Source: Piscirickettsiaceae bacterium
GTDB taxonomy: Bacteria > Pseudomonadota > Gammaproteobacteria > Nitrosococcales > Methylophagaceae
Direction of reading: 5' to 3'
Length of the DNA stretch: 64,000 nt
NCBI GenBank assembly: GCA_024685975.1
Contig: JAIBDZ010000008.1
Location: forward strand, 1 to 64,000
A program made the position numbers and the translations under genes. The notes under the pieces were generated by a model, which saw only the letters and a program-made list of their open reading frames with translations, was not told the origin of the DNA and ran no database searches. This document shows positions 11,532 through 21,040 of the stretch, piece by piece. Each line of letters begins with the position of its first letter. The first letter of the stretch is position 1.

Positions 11532-12089
11532 TTATGCCGTTAAGAGCGGAATAATCAACATAGATAAAAACTGTAAACCAATAATGGCAATCAGAGGAGA
11601 TAAATCAATACCGCCCATAGGAGGCATTTTTTGTCGAATAGGAGTGAGAATAGGCGAATTCATACTATGTAAAAGCGGCGCGATAGGATTGTGACTTCCT
11701 GGTGGGCTTATCCAGCTCAAGGCAACTTCAATAATAATACTGATGGTATAGATCGTAATAAATAAAGAAATAAGGTCAGCAAGTACCCAAGCTAGGATAA
11801 AGCCAGATACCGCAAAAGGTTGCAGCGTGCCGATGATGATGAATTTCACCAATGTGAGTAAAAATAATAAGACAAATGTTGCGGTATCCCATCGCCCCAT
11901 TGCCGGAATAAAGCGTCGTAATGCTTTGACAGGAACCTGAGTCGCCTTAATGATAAGTTGTACCAGTGGATGGTGATATTCCCATTGTGCCCATTGCATG
12001 ACGACTCTTAATGCGACGATAAGAATATAGAGGCTAAATAAAGTATCGACTAGAAAAATAAGTGGGTTGCTAAAGTAATTAGCTGGCAT
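11532..12089 (-). CDS. yggT: YggT-family integral membrane protein
   Basis: Membrane protein with two YGGT repeats (185 residues): PLVQLIIKATQVPVKALRRFIP in the first half and PIAPLLHSMNSPILTPIRQKMPP in the second, each followed by a hydrophobic helix. The role in proteobacteria is unclear; relatives are linked to osmotic stress and cell-envelope organisation. It overlaps the end of proC by 11 bases and continues the yggS-proC-yggT order common in gammaproteobacteria. Confidence 0.9.
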   Translation of the reverse strand: MPANYFSNPLIFLVDTLFSLYILIVALRVVMQWAQWEYHHPLVQLIIKATQVPVKALRRFIPAMGRWDTATFVLLFLLTLVKFIIIGTLQPFAVSGFILAWVLADLISLFITIYTISIIIEVALSWISPPGSHNPIAPLLHSMNSPILTPIRQKMPPMGGIDLSPLIAIIGLQFLSMLIIPLLTA

Positions 12090-12912
12090 TGCTTTCTCCT
12101 AATTCTATCGCTAATTCGCGGGCCCGTAAGGCCGCGGCAACAAGGGCATTTTCAAATAAGCCATGTATCCCGCCGTCTTCTAATTCATGAATAGCACGTT
12201 CAGTTGTGCCGCCGGGCGAGGTGACCTTTTGTCTTAATATGGTGGCATTATCTTGGCTTTCCAAAGCCATTTTGGCGGCGCCAAAAGCAGTTTGAGTGCA
12301 CAGCAGGTTAGCGGCTTCTTGTGATAAGCCTAATTTCATCGCGGCAGCTTCCATCGCTTCCATGACTAAGAAAAAGTAGGCGGGACCGCTACCAGATAAT
12401 GCGGTGACGGCATCGATGTCACTTTCTTTTTCTACCCACAAGGTTAAGCCGCAGGCCCGTAAGATTGATTCGGCTTGTTCTCGTTGACTGTCAGAGACGA
12501 GGGTATTGGCGAATAGGCCCGTTGCACCAGCTTGCACCAGTGCAGGGGTGTTTGGCATGGCTCTGACAATGGCCGCATTGTCTTGACCTAACCATGTTGC
12601 AATTGATTGGGTTTGAATGCCAGCAGCAATGGAGATGAAGAGTTGTGATTGATACTGTGTTGCCAGTTGGCTAATGACGTCTTGGCATTGCTGCGGTTTG
12701 ACCGCAATGACAACGGTTTGGCAGTGTTGTATTGCCGCGGCATTATCTTGGTAAGTTTTGACAGGGTAACGTTGTTGGATCAGTGTTAATCGGTCAGCAT
12801 TAGGATCTGCAACATGAATATGCTCAGGGGTAAAACCGTCAGCGATTAACCCACCGATAAGGCTTAGGGCCATATTGCCACCACCGATAAATGCAATGTG
12901 TGTGTCTTGCAT
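12079..12912 (-). CDS. proC: ProC, pyrroline-5-carboxylate reductase
   Basis: Last enzyme of proline biosynthesis, reducing pyrroline-5-carboxylate with NAD(P)H (277 residues). The Rossmann motif FIGGGNMALSLIGGL at residues 8-22, the central VRAMPNTPALVQAGATG and the C-terminal ALSGSGPAYFFLVMEAM and VTSPGGTTERAI signatures are all present. It sits between yggS upstream and yggT downstream on the same strand. Confidence 0.96.
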   Translation of the reverse strand: MQDTHIAFIGGGNMALSLIGGLIADGFTPEHIHVADPNADRLTLIQQRYPVKTYQDNAAAIQHCQTVVIAVKPQQCQDVISQLATQYQSQLFISIAAGIQTQSIATWLGQDNAAIVRAMPNTPALVQAGATGLFANTLVSDSQREQAESILRACGLTLWVEKESDIDAVTALSGSGPAYFFLVMEAMEAAAMKLGLSQEAANLLCTQTAFGAAKMALESQDNATILRQKVTSPGGTTERAIHELEDGGIHGLFENALVAAALRARELAIELGESNAS

Positions 12913-12947
12913 AAGATGTCTTTACCTCTATAGAGTATAGTTTGGCG

Positions 12948-13655
12948 TTATTTTACTGTAGCTGTTGGCTTAGGTGTAGTTCTTTTACCAAATAAGGCGG
13001 TGCCGACACGAACGATAGTCGACCCGTGTGTGATGGCAAGCTCCATATCTTTTGACATGCCCATCGATAAGGTGTCGATATTGGGGTAATGATCTTTGAG
13101 GCGTTGATAATGGTTTAGAGCATGCTGGAATGATCGACGTTGTTGTTCGGGATCATCGGTATTGCTTGGGATGACCATAATGCCTCTTAAAATGAGATTG
13201 TCTAAGGGTTCAAGAGATTGTGCAAAAGATAATAAGGCATCTGGCTTGATGCCTGATTTGGTGGTTTCGTCGTCAATGTTAAGTTGAATACAAATATTTA
13301 AGGGCGGTAAAGCACTCGGCCGTTGGGCATTGAGGCGTTGAGCAATTTTTAGGCGATCAACGCTATGCACCCAGCTAAATTGTTCGGCAATGTCCTTGGT
13401 TTTATTGGATTGAATAGGGCCAATAAAATGCCAAATTAAATCAAAGGATTTTAATGCCGAGATTTTTTGTAAGGCTTCTTGTAAGTAATTCTCACCAAAA
13501 TGTTTTTGTCCAGCTTCAGCAAGTGCGCGAAGCTTTTCCGCAGGCCACGTTTTGCTGACCGCTAATAAAGTGATAGCGTGCGGGTCTCGTTGCGCTTGTT
13601 GAGCGGCTTTTTCGATACGGTTTGTGATGTCGGACAGATTTTTTGTGATTGTCAT
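12948..13655 (-). CDS. yggS: YggS, pyridoxal-phosphate homeostasis protein
   Basis: PLP-binding protein of the YggS/PROSC family (235 residues), a single-domain TIM barrel involved in vitamin B6 and amino-acid homeostasis. The PLP lysine is K35 in LLAVSKTWPAE; KHFGENYLQEALQK, WHFIGPIQSNK and the C-terminal LSMGMSKDMELAI follow the family pattern. It is the first gene of yggS-proC-yggT and is divergent from pilT, the usual arrangement next to type IV pilus retraction genes. Confidence 0.95.
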   Translation of the reverse strand: MTITKNLSDITNRIEKAAQQAQRDPHAITLLAVSKTWPAEKLRALAEAGQKHFGENYLQEALQKISALKSFDLIWHFIGPIQSNKTKDIAEQFSWVHSVDRLKIAQRLNAQRPSALPPLNICIQLNIDDETTKSGIKPDALLSFAQSLEPLDNLILRGIMVIPSNTDDPEQQRRSFQHALNHYQRLKDHYPNIDTLSMGMSKDMELAITHGSTIVRVGTALFGKRTTPKPTATVK

Positions 13656-13745
13656 CTTGCATGCCTTGGCGTTGCGCGTTACCTTTGACGTTGATGTGAT
13701 ATTAGAAGCGATTTAGCTAAGACTTTCAATGTTTAGGGGACCTGG

Positions 13746-14783
13746 ATGGATATTACGGAGTTATTGACGTTTAGTGCAAAGAATAAAGCTTCGGATTTAC
13801 ATGTTTCTGCGGGTGAAGCCCCGATGATTCGTGTAGACGGTGATGTGAAGCGGATTAACCTGCCGCCGATGGAGCATAAAGAAGTGCATGCGATGATTTA
13901 TGACATCATGAATGATAAGCAGCGCAAAGATTTTGAAGAGTTCTTGGAAGCGGATTTTTCGTTTGAAATCCCTAATCTTGCGCGATTTAGGGTCAATGCT
14001 TTCAATCAAAATCGTGGTGCTGCAGCGGTATTTCGAACGATTCCTTCTACTGTTTTGACGTTAGAAGAGTTAGGTGCCCCAGATATTTTCAAAACCATCG
14101 CTGATAATCCTCGAGGCATTGTATTGGTGACAGGGCCGACAGGTTCGGGTAAATCGACTACGCTTGCGGCGATGATTGATTATCGTAATGAAAAAGATAA
14201 TGAGCATATCCTAACAATTGAGGATCCTATTGAATTTGTACACCTCAGCAAAAAATGTTTGGTGAATCAACGTGAGGTGCATCGCGATACCTTAGGATTT
14301 AGTGAAGCCTTACGGTCTGCATTACGTGAAGATCCAGATATTATTCTTGTCGGTGAGTTACGAGATTTAGAGACTATTCGCTTAGCCCTTACTGCGGCAG
14401 AAACGGGTCATTTGGTTTTTGGTACACTACATACATCATCAGCAGCAAAAACAATTGATAGGATTGTGGATGTATTTCCTGCGGCTGAAAAAGATATGGT
14501 GCGATCGATGTTATCGGAATCATTGCGTGCTGTTATTTCTCAAACATTAATGAAAAAAGTCGGTGGTGGACGTATCGCTGCACATGAAATCATGATTGCT
14601 ACCCCAGCGATTCGAAATTTGATTCGTGAAGATAAAGTGCCCCAAATGTATTCAGCGATTCAAACTGGCGGCGCGCAAGGCATGCAAACATTAGATCAAT
14701 GTTTGCAAGACTTGGTTAGAAAACAAAAAGTGACGAAAGCAGAGGCCTTACCTAGAGCCGTAAACAAAGATCTATTCCGTTAG
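13746..14783 (+). CDS. pilT: PilT, type IV pilus retraction ATPase
   Basis: Hexameric cytoplasmic ATPase powering pilus retraction and twitching motility (345 residues). Walker A GPTGSGKSTTLA, the aspartate box ILTIEDPIEF, Walker B DPDIILVGELRD and the histidine box TGHLVFGTLHTSSA are intact. The C-terminal AIRNLIREDKVPQMYSAIQ is the PilT-specific AIRNLIRE motif. pilU follows after nine bases. Confidence 0.97.
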   Translation: MDITELLTFSAKNKASDLHVSAGEAPMIRVDGDVKRINLPPMEHKEVHAMIYDIMNDKQRKDFEEFLEADFSFEIPNLARFRVNAFNQNRGAAAVFRTIPSTVLTLEELGAPDIFKTIADNPRGIVLVTGPTGSGKSTTLAAMIDYRNEKDNEHILTIEDPIEFVHLSKKCLVNQREVHRDTLGFSEALRSALREDPDIILVGELRDLETIRLALTAAETGHLVFGTLHTSSAAKTIDRIVDVFPAAEKDMVRSMLSESLRAVISQTLMKKVGGGRIAAHEIMIATPAIRNLIREDKVPQMYSAIQTGGAQGMQTLDQCLQDLVRKQKVTKAEALPRAVNKDLFR

Positions 14784-14792
14784 GAGAGATGT

Positions 14793-15911
14793 ATGGATAT
14801 CGTAACGATTCTTAAAGCTGTTGTGAAACATGACGCGTCGGATTTGTTTATTACTGCTGGCCGACCGCCGAGTTTGAAAGTTAACGGTCAATTGGCGACC
14901 TTGACGCAAACACCCTTGACTGAAAATGAAGCCCGTGACTTGGTCATGAGCACCATGAATGACGAACAGAAAAAAGTGTTTGAGCGCGATAAAGAGTGTA
15001 ATTACGGTATTGATACTGCCAGCGCCGGCCGTTTTCGGGTTAGTGCCTTGTTTCAACGAAATAAAGCTGCGATGGTATTACGTCGCGTCAAAGATGCCAT
15101 TCCTACAGCTAAAAGTTTGCACTTGCCTGAAGTGATTAATGAGTTGGCGATGACACGTCGTGGTTTGGTGTTGTTTTCAGGTGGAACGGGGTCAGGTAAA
15201 TCGACGACATTGGCGGCGATGATTGGTTATCGAAATCAAAATAGTACCGGCCACATCTTAACCATCGAAGATCCTATTGAATTTAATCATGACCATGAAG
15301 GTTGTGTCGTGACGCAACGTGAGGTTGGTATTGATACTGAGTCTTATGAGGTTGCGTTAAAGAACTCCTTACGCCAAGCGCCAGATGTCATCATGGTGGG
15401 GGAAATCAGAACGCAACAAACGATGGATTATGCGATTGCTTTCGCCGAAACTGGGCATTTGTGTCTATCAACCATCCATGCCAACAATGCTAACCAAACT
15501 TTAGATCGGATAGTGAATTTCTTTCCAGAAGATCGGCGCGAACAATTATTAATTGATTTGTCGTTAAATTTAAAAGCGGTTGTTGCGCAAAGGTTAATTC
15601 CTAAGGTTGATGGTAATGGCCTCGTGGTCGCGGTTGAGGTGATGTTAAATACACCGTTAATTGCAGATTTGATTGAAAAAGGGAAAGTATCTGAGATTAA
15701 AGATGTGATGAAGCGATCATCAGAACTCGGTATGCAAACCTTTGATCAAGCCGTTTATGAGCTCTATAAGACAGGGCAAATTAGTTATGATGAGGCGTTG
15801 AAAAATGCTGATTCAGTTAATGAAGTGCGGTTGATGATTAAATTGGGCGCTGAGACAGGCATGATTCCTGAGAGTGAAGAGCTCGCAAACCTTGCTGTCC
15901 ATGAGGATTAA
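14793..15911 (+). CDS. pilU: PilU, PilT-dependent retraction ATPase
   Basis: PilT paralogue (372 residues) that assists PilT in pilus retraction under load. It has Walker A GGTGSGKSTTLA, ILTIEDPIEF, Walker B APDVIMVGEIRT and the LCLSTIHANNANQTLDRI histidine box, but lacks the AIRNLIRE motif, having TPLIADLIEKGKVSEIK instead, as is usual for PilU. A ribosome binding site (GGAGAG) lies in the nine-base gap after pilT, so the two are cotranscribed. Confidence 0.95.
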   Translation: MDIVTILKAVVKHDASDLFITAGRPPSLKVNGQLATLTQTPLTENEARDLVMSTMNDEQKKVFERDKECNYGIDTASAGRFRVSALFQRNKAAMVLRRVKDAIPTAKSLHLPEVINELAMTRRGLVLFSGGTGSGKSTTLAAMIGYRNQNSTGHILTIEDPIEFNHDHEGCVVTQREVGIDTESYEVALKNSLRQAPDVIMVGEIRTQQTMDYAIAFAETGHLCLSTIHANNANQTLDRIVNFFPEDRREQLLIDLSLNLKAVVAQRLIPKVDGNGLVVAVEVMLNTPLIADLIEKGKVSEIKDVMKRSSELGMQTFDQAVYELYKTGQISYDEALKNADSVNEVRLMIKLGAETGMIPESEELANLAVHED

Positions 15912-16070
15912 AGAAGGAAGAAAATAGTAGCGATGGCTTTTGTTTTATCATGAACATGATACAATTTATAAAAGTATCGCATATATAGCGTTGGTACTTA
16001 GGGTGCTGAATATGGAGTTTCAGTACTAATATAACGAAATTCTTGTCAAGACTTTTTAGAAGGATGAATA

Positions 16071-16904
16071 ATGAAAATATCAGTTAAATTAACGGCTGCG
16101 TTGCTTGCCTTAGGCGTGCTTTCTGGCTGTGCTAATAATAATCATAAAGTGGCTGATTATGCACTATGTACAGCTGCTGGCGGTATCGTCGGTGGGATTA
16201 TTTCTGGTGCTACAGGCGGCGATGGTGCCGATGCTGGTATCGGTATTGCTGCTGGTGCAGCAATTGCGGCAATGCTTTGTCCTACGACTCATACAGAAGA
16301 AGCTCCTGCTTGTTCTATGGTTGCGCCAGAAGGTGCTTTATTAGATGCTAATGGTTGTGCATTTGATAGTGATAATGATGGTGTTGTTGATGGTGTTGAT
16401 CAATGCCCAGGTACACCATCAGGTGTTGAAGTTGATGCAATGGGTTGCCCACTTGATAGTGATGGTGACGGTGTTGTTGACCACTTAGATGAATGCCCAG
16501 GCACTCCAGCTGGTACAGCTGTTGACTTAAAAGGTTGTGCTTTACCTGTTGCAGGTGACACTATCTTGTCATTGACCGGTGTTAACTTTGAAACAGATAG
16601 TGCTGTTTTGACTGCACATGCTAAAGGTCAATTAGATAATGCGATTAACCTCATCACAGCAGCAACAGATGTTATTGGTGTTCGTGTTGAAGGTCATACT
16701 GATAGCCGTGGTAGTGCTGCTTATAATGAAACACTTTCTTTGAAACGTGCTGAATCAGTTGTGCATTACTTAGTTAATCATGGTGGTATTTCTGCTGATA
16801 AATTGACTGCAGTTGGCATGGGTGAATCTCATCCTGTTGCTAGCAATGATACTGCAGAAGGTCAAGCGATGAACCGTCGTGTAGACTTTGTTGTACATCA
16901 GTAA
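16071..16904 (+). CDS. OmpA-family lipoprotein with glycine zipper and calcium-type repeats
   Basis: Predicted outer-membrane lipoprotein: lipobox VLSGC with Cys20. Residues about 30-70 form a glycine-rich hydrophobic zipper. Two thrombospondin type 3-like repeats follow ([18 protein letters not shown] and [18 protein letters not shown]), each with paired cysteines and probable calcium-binding aspartates. The C-terminal OmpA domain (about residues 160-277) has VEGHTDSRG and [10 protein letters not shown], which bind peptidoglycan. GAAGGA precedes the start, and a strong terminator follows the stop. Likely an envelope-tethering protein; no specific gene name can be assigned. Confidence 0.88.
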   Translation: MKISVKLTAALLALGVLSGCANNNHKVADYALCTAAGGIVGGIISGATGGDGADAGIGIAAGAAIAAMLCPTTHTEEAPACSMVAPEGALLDANGCAFDSDNDGVVDGVDQCPGTPSGVEVDAMGCPLDSDGDGVVDHLDECPGTPAGTAVDLKGCALPVAGDTILSLTGVNFETDSAVLTAHAKGQLDNAINLITAATDVIGVRVEGHTDSRGSAAYNETLSLKRAESVVHYLVNHGGISADKLTAVGMGESHPVASNDTAEGQAMNRRVDFVVHQ

Positions 16905-16927
16905 AATAGAACCTTAATCGGTTAGAG

Positions 16928-16957
16928 AAAGGCGCCTTTATTGGCGCCTTTTTTTTT
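16928..16957 (+). terminator. rho-independent terminator of the OmpA-like gene
   Basis: A perfect nine-pair stem AAAGGCGCC / GGCGCCTTT with a six-base loop is followed by an uninterrupted run of T residues. It starts 23 bases after the stop codon. Confidence 0.93.
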
Positions 16958-16982
16958 GCGTGGTGCACCCCCAATTATTTTA

Positions 16983-17007
16983 TGTCAAAAGAATGGGGCA
17001 TTTGACA
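16983..17007. promoter_or_regulatory. inverted repeat, probable operator of the TonB receptor/PepSY operon
   Basis: A perfect inverted repeat TGTCAAA-N11-TTTGACA. The right arm contains the likely -35 hexamer of the downstream gene, so a protein bound here would block RNA polymerase. I do not recognise the motif; it is not a Fur box. Confidence 0.5.
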
Positions 17008-17030
17008 CAAGCTAAGGTTAAATGTCTTAT
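17002..17030 (+). promoter_or_regulatory. probable promoter of the TonB receptor/PepSY operon
   Basis: A consensus TTGACA at 17002-17007 and TCTTAT (4/6) at 17025-17030 are separated by 17 bases. The expected transcript start is near 17037, giving a leader of about 50 bases before ATG 17087. The alternative TATACT at 17032-17037 would need a 24-base spacer. Confidence 0.5.
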
Positions 17031-17086
17031 TTATACTGTTTGGCCTAATAGTATGATTGCTTGCTTATTCTAAAGAGAGCGATCGT

Positions 17087-19210
17087 ATGACACGTAGTAT
17101 CTATTTTTGGTTACCTATTTTCGCAACGGGTATGACGGGGCTACAAGCGCAAGAATCAACCGTTGAATCTGAAATTTTGGCGCCACTGCTTGTGACGGGA
17201 AGTGAGGTTAAAGCCAATGTGATTTCGTTGGACACACCGACTGAAGCGGCGTCACGATTAGGATTAACGCATCGTGAGAATCCCGTTTCCGTTTCGGTGG
17301 CTGATCGGGCATTGATGGAACAGATTGGCGCACGGGATTTGCAAGATGCAGTCAATATTCTGCCGGGGGTGAATTTAGCTTCTTTGCCTGGCAGTGGTGC
17401 TTTTGTGTCATATCGTGGTTTCACGAGTTCACAAGTGAATCAATTATTTAATGGCATTCCATTAGCGTATGTGATCTCAGCAAGACCGGTTAATGCATGG
17501 ATTTATGAGCGAGTGGAAGCTGTCGGCGGGCCTTCTTCTTTTTTATATGGTGCGAGTTCTGTTGGTGGTAGTTTGAATTATGTGACCAAAACCGCTGAGA
17601 GAGTAGAACAAGACATCACGGGACGTTTGAGCTACGGGCGCTTTGATACAACCGAATCAGCTTTTGGCATTAATCGTGAGTTAAATGAAACGAACTGGGT
17701 TCGTTTTGATTACAGTCACAATACCAGTAAGGGATATATTGATGACAATGAGAAAAGTGCTAATACGATGGCTTTTTCATGGTTGAGCGATATTTCTAAT
17801 CGTTTATCACACACGTTAGCATTTGAGTATCAAGAAGAAACAGTGGACAGCCCTTATTGGGGAACGCCAACGTTGAATCCACAAGTTGGGACGTTATCGA
17901 TAGATAAAAGCATTCGCCATAATAACTACAATGTTGAAGATGGCTTATATGAACAACGTGTGAGATGGTTGCGTTCTGTGACGGACTATCAATGGTCTGA
18001 TAAAACGGCATTACGTAATACTTTTTATCATTATCGTGCTGAGCGTGATTATCGTAATCTTGAGTCGTACCGTTATGATGCCAATAATACACAATTAACA
18101 CGTAGCGGCCTGTATTTACAACGGCATGAGCAAGAATTGACAGGTAATCGCTTTGAACTAACACATCATGGCGAGTTATTCGATCGCCGCAGTGATTGGG
18201 CGCTAGGGTTTGATTATAACGTGAACCATCATACTGGTTTCCCAACGCCCAATGGAGCAACAGATGTGGTCGATCCGTACCAATTTGAAGCGGGTTATAT
18301 TGCAGATTTTAGTACTGATGCACTGCGAGAAGGCCGAAGTAATCGGGTCAAAATGATATCGATGTTTGTTGAAAACCGTCAAGGGTTAACAGATCGACTA
18401 TCGTTGATTTCAGCATTGCGTTACGACCATATTGATTTTAGTTTGCTTCCTTCACCTGGTGATGAGAAAAAAACAAGTCAATGGAATACGTTATCGGGAC
18501 GATTGGGTTTAGTGTTTGATATCAATGCTGATACCAGTATTTATGCTCAATATAGTACTTCAGCAGAGCCACCTGGCGGCACATTAACAACGTCAAGTAA
18601 TCAAGCCATTGATGATTTCGATATCAGTGATGGTCGCCAATACGAAATTGGTACTAAGTTTAGTTATTGGGATGGGCGAGGACAAGCGACGGTTGCTGCG
18701 TATCATATTGTTCGTGAGGACTTTCTGACGCGAGATCCTAATAATTCGAGCCAATTTATTCAAGTTGGTCAGCAAACATCAAATGGTCTAGAACTAGCTT
18801 CATCGTTGCAATTGACACCAAACTTGACGGCCAGTGCCAATGTGGCTTTTGTTGATGCACGCTATGATGAGTATTTCGAAGGTGGAGTATCTTATAAAGA
18901 TAAAACGCCTCGGAGTGTGCCAAAACGGGTAGCCAATTTATGGCTGGTCTATGAGCCAACGCCTGTTTGGGAATTGGGTGTTGGGACGCGTTATGTTGAT
19001 TCTGTTTATGCCAATAGTGCGAATACCCAGAAATTACCGTCGTATACCTTATTTGATGCCTTTGCGGCTTATTCGGTTAACGCGCACTTAGATGTGACCG
19101 TTCGAGGGCGTAATTTATCTGATAAAGTGTATGCCTATACTGGCTCGCGGACGCAATATTACGTTGCTGAACCACGCAGTGTGGAATTATCGTTGGATTT
19201 AAAATACTAA
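17087..19210 (+). CDS. TonB-dependent receptor, siderophore type
   Basis: Outer-membrane TonB-dependent transporter (707 residues from ATG 17087, with GAGAG seven bases upstream; a TTG at 17057 would extend it). A signal peptide ends near residue 22 (GLQA). The plug domain has ENPVSVSVADRALMEQIGARDLQDAVNILPGV and the TonB-receptor pattern GGPSSFLYGASSVGGSLNYVTK. The C-terminus ends in LSLDLKY, an aromatic-terminated last beta strand as in other barrels. The form of the plug is that of ferric-siderophore receptors. The next gene encodes a PepSY membrane protein, a common partner for siderophore-iron reduction. The actual ligand is not deducible. Confidence 0.9.
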   Translation: MTRSIYFWLPIFATGMTGLQAQESTVESEILAPLLVTGSEVKANVISLDTPTEAASRLGLTHRENPVSVSVADRALMEQIGARDLQDAVNILPGVNLASLPGSGAFVSYRGFTSSQVNQLFNGIPLAYVISARPVNAWIYERVEAVGGPSSFLYGASSVGGSLNYVTKTAERVEQDITGRLSYGRFDTTESAFGINRELNETNWVRFDYSHNTSKGYIDDNEKSANTMAFSWLSDISNRLSHTLAFEYQEETVDSPYWGTPTLNPQVGTLSIDKSIRHNNYNVEDGLYEQRVRWLRSVTDYQWSDKTALRNTFYHYRAERDYRNLESYRYDANNTQLTRSGLYLQRHEQELTGNRFELTHHGELFDRRSDWALGFDYNVNHHTGFPTPNGATDVVDPYQFEAGYIADFSTDALREGRSNRVKMISMFVENRQGLTDRLSLISALRYDHIDFSLLPSPGDEKKTSQWNTLSGRLGLVFDINADTSIYAQYSTSAEPPGGTLTTSSNQAIDDFDISDGRQYEIGTKFSYWDGRGQATVAAYHIVREDFLTRDPNNSSQFIQVGQQTSNGLELASSLQLTPNLTASANVAFVDARYDEYFEGGVSYKDKTPRSVPKRVANLWLVYEPTPVWELGVGTRYVDSVYANSANTQKLPSYTLFDAFAAYSVNAHLDVTVRGRNLSDKVYAYTGSRTQYYVAEPRSVELSLDLKY

Positions 19211-19211
19211 T

Positions 19212-20732
19212 ATGCGTTATTTGTTTCTGTGGCATCGGTGGCTTGGGATTGCGTTGTGCTTATTTATGGCGCTTTGGTTTGTGTCTGGCGTGGTGATGCT
19301 GTTTGTCGGCTATCCTAAGCTGACACCTGCCGAAACGGTTGCACGCTTGCCAGTTTTGTCATCAGAAATACGTTACATTGATGTGAATCAAGCGATTGAT
19401 GCGACAGAGCAAGAGTCTCCTCCACGCTCTGTGACATTAAGCTCTATTGCCGGCAGCCCATATTATTTGTTTTCTTATCCTAAACAAGCTGTGATTGCTG
19501 TGCATGCTGTGACGGGCGAACGTGTTAATCATATTGATGAAGCACAAGCTATGGCATCAGCGCGGGCTTTTTTTGATGATAGTCCACCACGATACCTAGG
19601 GCTGATTGAGCAAGATGCATGGACACAGTCACGAGGTTTGGATGCGGAACGACCATTTTATAAAGTGGCTGTCGAGGATATAGACAGTCGCTTCTTATAT
19701 ATTTCATCTCATAGTGGTCAGATTGTGCGTGATGCGACTTTTGTTGAACGAAGTTGGGGATGGTTAGGCGCTTGGTTACATTGGATCTATCCTTTGAGAA
19801 GCCTTCCTTGGTGGGGCGCTTTAGTCATTTATTTGTCATTGGCTGCAACGGCGATGTCAGTGTTAGGTCAATATTTAGGCCTAAAACGCTGGCGTTTTTC
19901 AAAAACATACCGCAATGGCTCGCATTCACCTTATCCAACGGGGTTTAGCCGTTGGCATCATGTGGGCGGGATGTTATTTGGGGGATTGCTGATTGCTTGG
20001 GTTTTTAGTGGCTTAATGTCTATGCGACCTTGGGGGCTATTTGCTAATGGCTCTCAGATTAATGAAGCCACTTTTTATGGTGGTGACTTAGGCCATTTTG
20101 ATTCAAGTGCTGACCCCCAACAATTATTAAAGCAATTTGAACAGGCAGGGCATGATAGTCGTGAACTGGTTTGGCATAAGGTTGGCGGGGAAGCTTGGTT
20201 GACGGCTTATGATAAAAATTTAGCGAGCAAAGTCGTGAGCTTGAATCAGCCTGAAGCCGTATTGTCCAAAATTCCAACGTCAAGTTTGCAAGAAGCCATT
20301 AACGGAATTACGACGGACTCTAAAGCCCAGATAGAATGGGTTGAAGAGTACGATTTTTATTATCTCGCTCGTGAGCAACAAAGCATGTATGGCCATTACG
20401 TTCGTCCGTTGCCGATGTTGCGAGTGAGGTTTGATGATGAGGCCAACACATGGCTACATATCGACCCTGCTAGTGGAAAAATATTAGGTTCTTTGGATGA
20501 TAACCGTCGCCTTTCTCGTTGGTTATTTAATTTATTACACAGTTGGGATTGGCAGCCTTTATTACAACGTCCTGTCGTGCGCGAAGTGTTGATGATTGCC
20601 ACTAGTTTGGGTGGTTTTGTTATTTGTGTGAGCGGCATTGTGGTCGGCTGGCGAAGGTTGACTCGTCAAAACAAAAAAGCCACGAAGCGACCAAAGCAAT
20701 CTCATCATGAGGCTGTTGAAGCATCAAGCTAA
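19212..20732 (+). CDS. PepSY-associated inner-membrane protein, possible siderophore-iron reductase
   Basis: PepSY_TM-family protein (506 residues) with four hydrophobic helices: near the N-terminus (LGIALCLFMALWFVSGVVML), about 200-220, about 250-270 and about 450-475. Conserved histidines lie in FLWHRWLG, GAWLHWIYPLRSLP, SRWHHVGG and FNLLHSWDW. Two PepSY-like periplasmic stretches are present. Proteins of this family next to siderophore receptors (such as FoxB and FpvG relatives) are thought to reduce iron in the periplasm. The start ATG is one base after the receptor stop, so the two genes form an operon. Confidence 0.87.
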   Translation: MRYLFLWHRWLGIALCLFMALWFVSGVVMLFVGYPKLTPAETVARLPVLSSEIRYIDVNQAIDATEQESPPRSVTLSSIAGSPYYLFSYPKQAVIAVHAVTGERVNHIDEAQAMASARAFFDDSPPRYLGLIEQDAWTQSRGLDAERPFYKVAVEDIDSRFLYISSHSGQIVRDATFVERSWGWLGAWLHWIYPLRSLPWWGALVIYLSLAATAMSVLGQYLGLKRWRFSKTYRNGSHSPYPTGFSRWHHVGGMLFGGLLIAWVFSGLMSMRPWGLFANGSQINEATFYGGDLGHFDSSADPQQLLKQFEQAGHDSRELVWHKVGGEAWLTAYDKNLASKVVSLNQPEAVLSKIPTSSLQEAINGITTDSKAQIEWVEEYDFYYLAREQQSMYGHYVRPLPMLRVRFDDEANTWLHIDPASGKILGSLDDNRRLSRWLFNLLHSWDWQPLLQRPVVREVLMIATSLGGFVICVSGIVVGWRRLTRQNKKATKRPKQSHHEAVEASS

Positions 20733-21040
20733 GCTAACTTCTTTAATATTGTGTCGAGTTAAGCGATAGCTTGTACCCCAAATGCTAGGACTTACTATTT
20801 TATGGATGAGTTTCTAACTGTTTTACTTTCTTAGAATACAATTATGATCTTAAGTCATGCATCATGACGCCAATCAAATAAAGAGCGTGATTGACTAGAA
20901 TAAAGAGTGAGGTGTTTGGTTTAGACTGTGAGGAGACGGCAGTGTAACTTGGAAGCTGTTGTTAAGAAATAAGAGGATCTGGATAACGTGTTCGCTGCCG
21001 CCAGATAATAGGCTGACGGCAGCGAGACGTGTTTTCAGTT
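20733..21040. other. 308-base gap between convergent genes
   Basis: No coding sequence or RNA gene is recognisable. Apart from the hairpin near 21 kb described separately, the stretch shows only scattered AT-rich sequence between the convergent PepSY gene and copper-receptor gene. Confidence 0.6.
20992..21025 (-). terminator. hairpin downstream of the copper receptor gene
   Basis: A perfect nine-pair stem TCGCTGCCG / CGGCAGCGA with a 16-base loop lies 15 bases past the receptor stop. There is no T run on the minus strand after it, so it may be a 3'-end stabilising structure or a non-canonical terminator. Confidence 0.45.

Noticed and set aside
17002..17037. TTGACA paired with TATACT as the receptor promoter
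   Set aside because: The spacer would be 24 bases; TCTTAT at 17025-17030 gives the normal 17.
17796..18260. Antisense open frame of 154 codons inside the TonB receptor gene
   Set aside because: It lies wholly opposite a well-supported receptor gene, has no ribosome binding site, and its histidine/tyrosine-rich product looks like a frame shadow.
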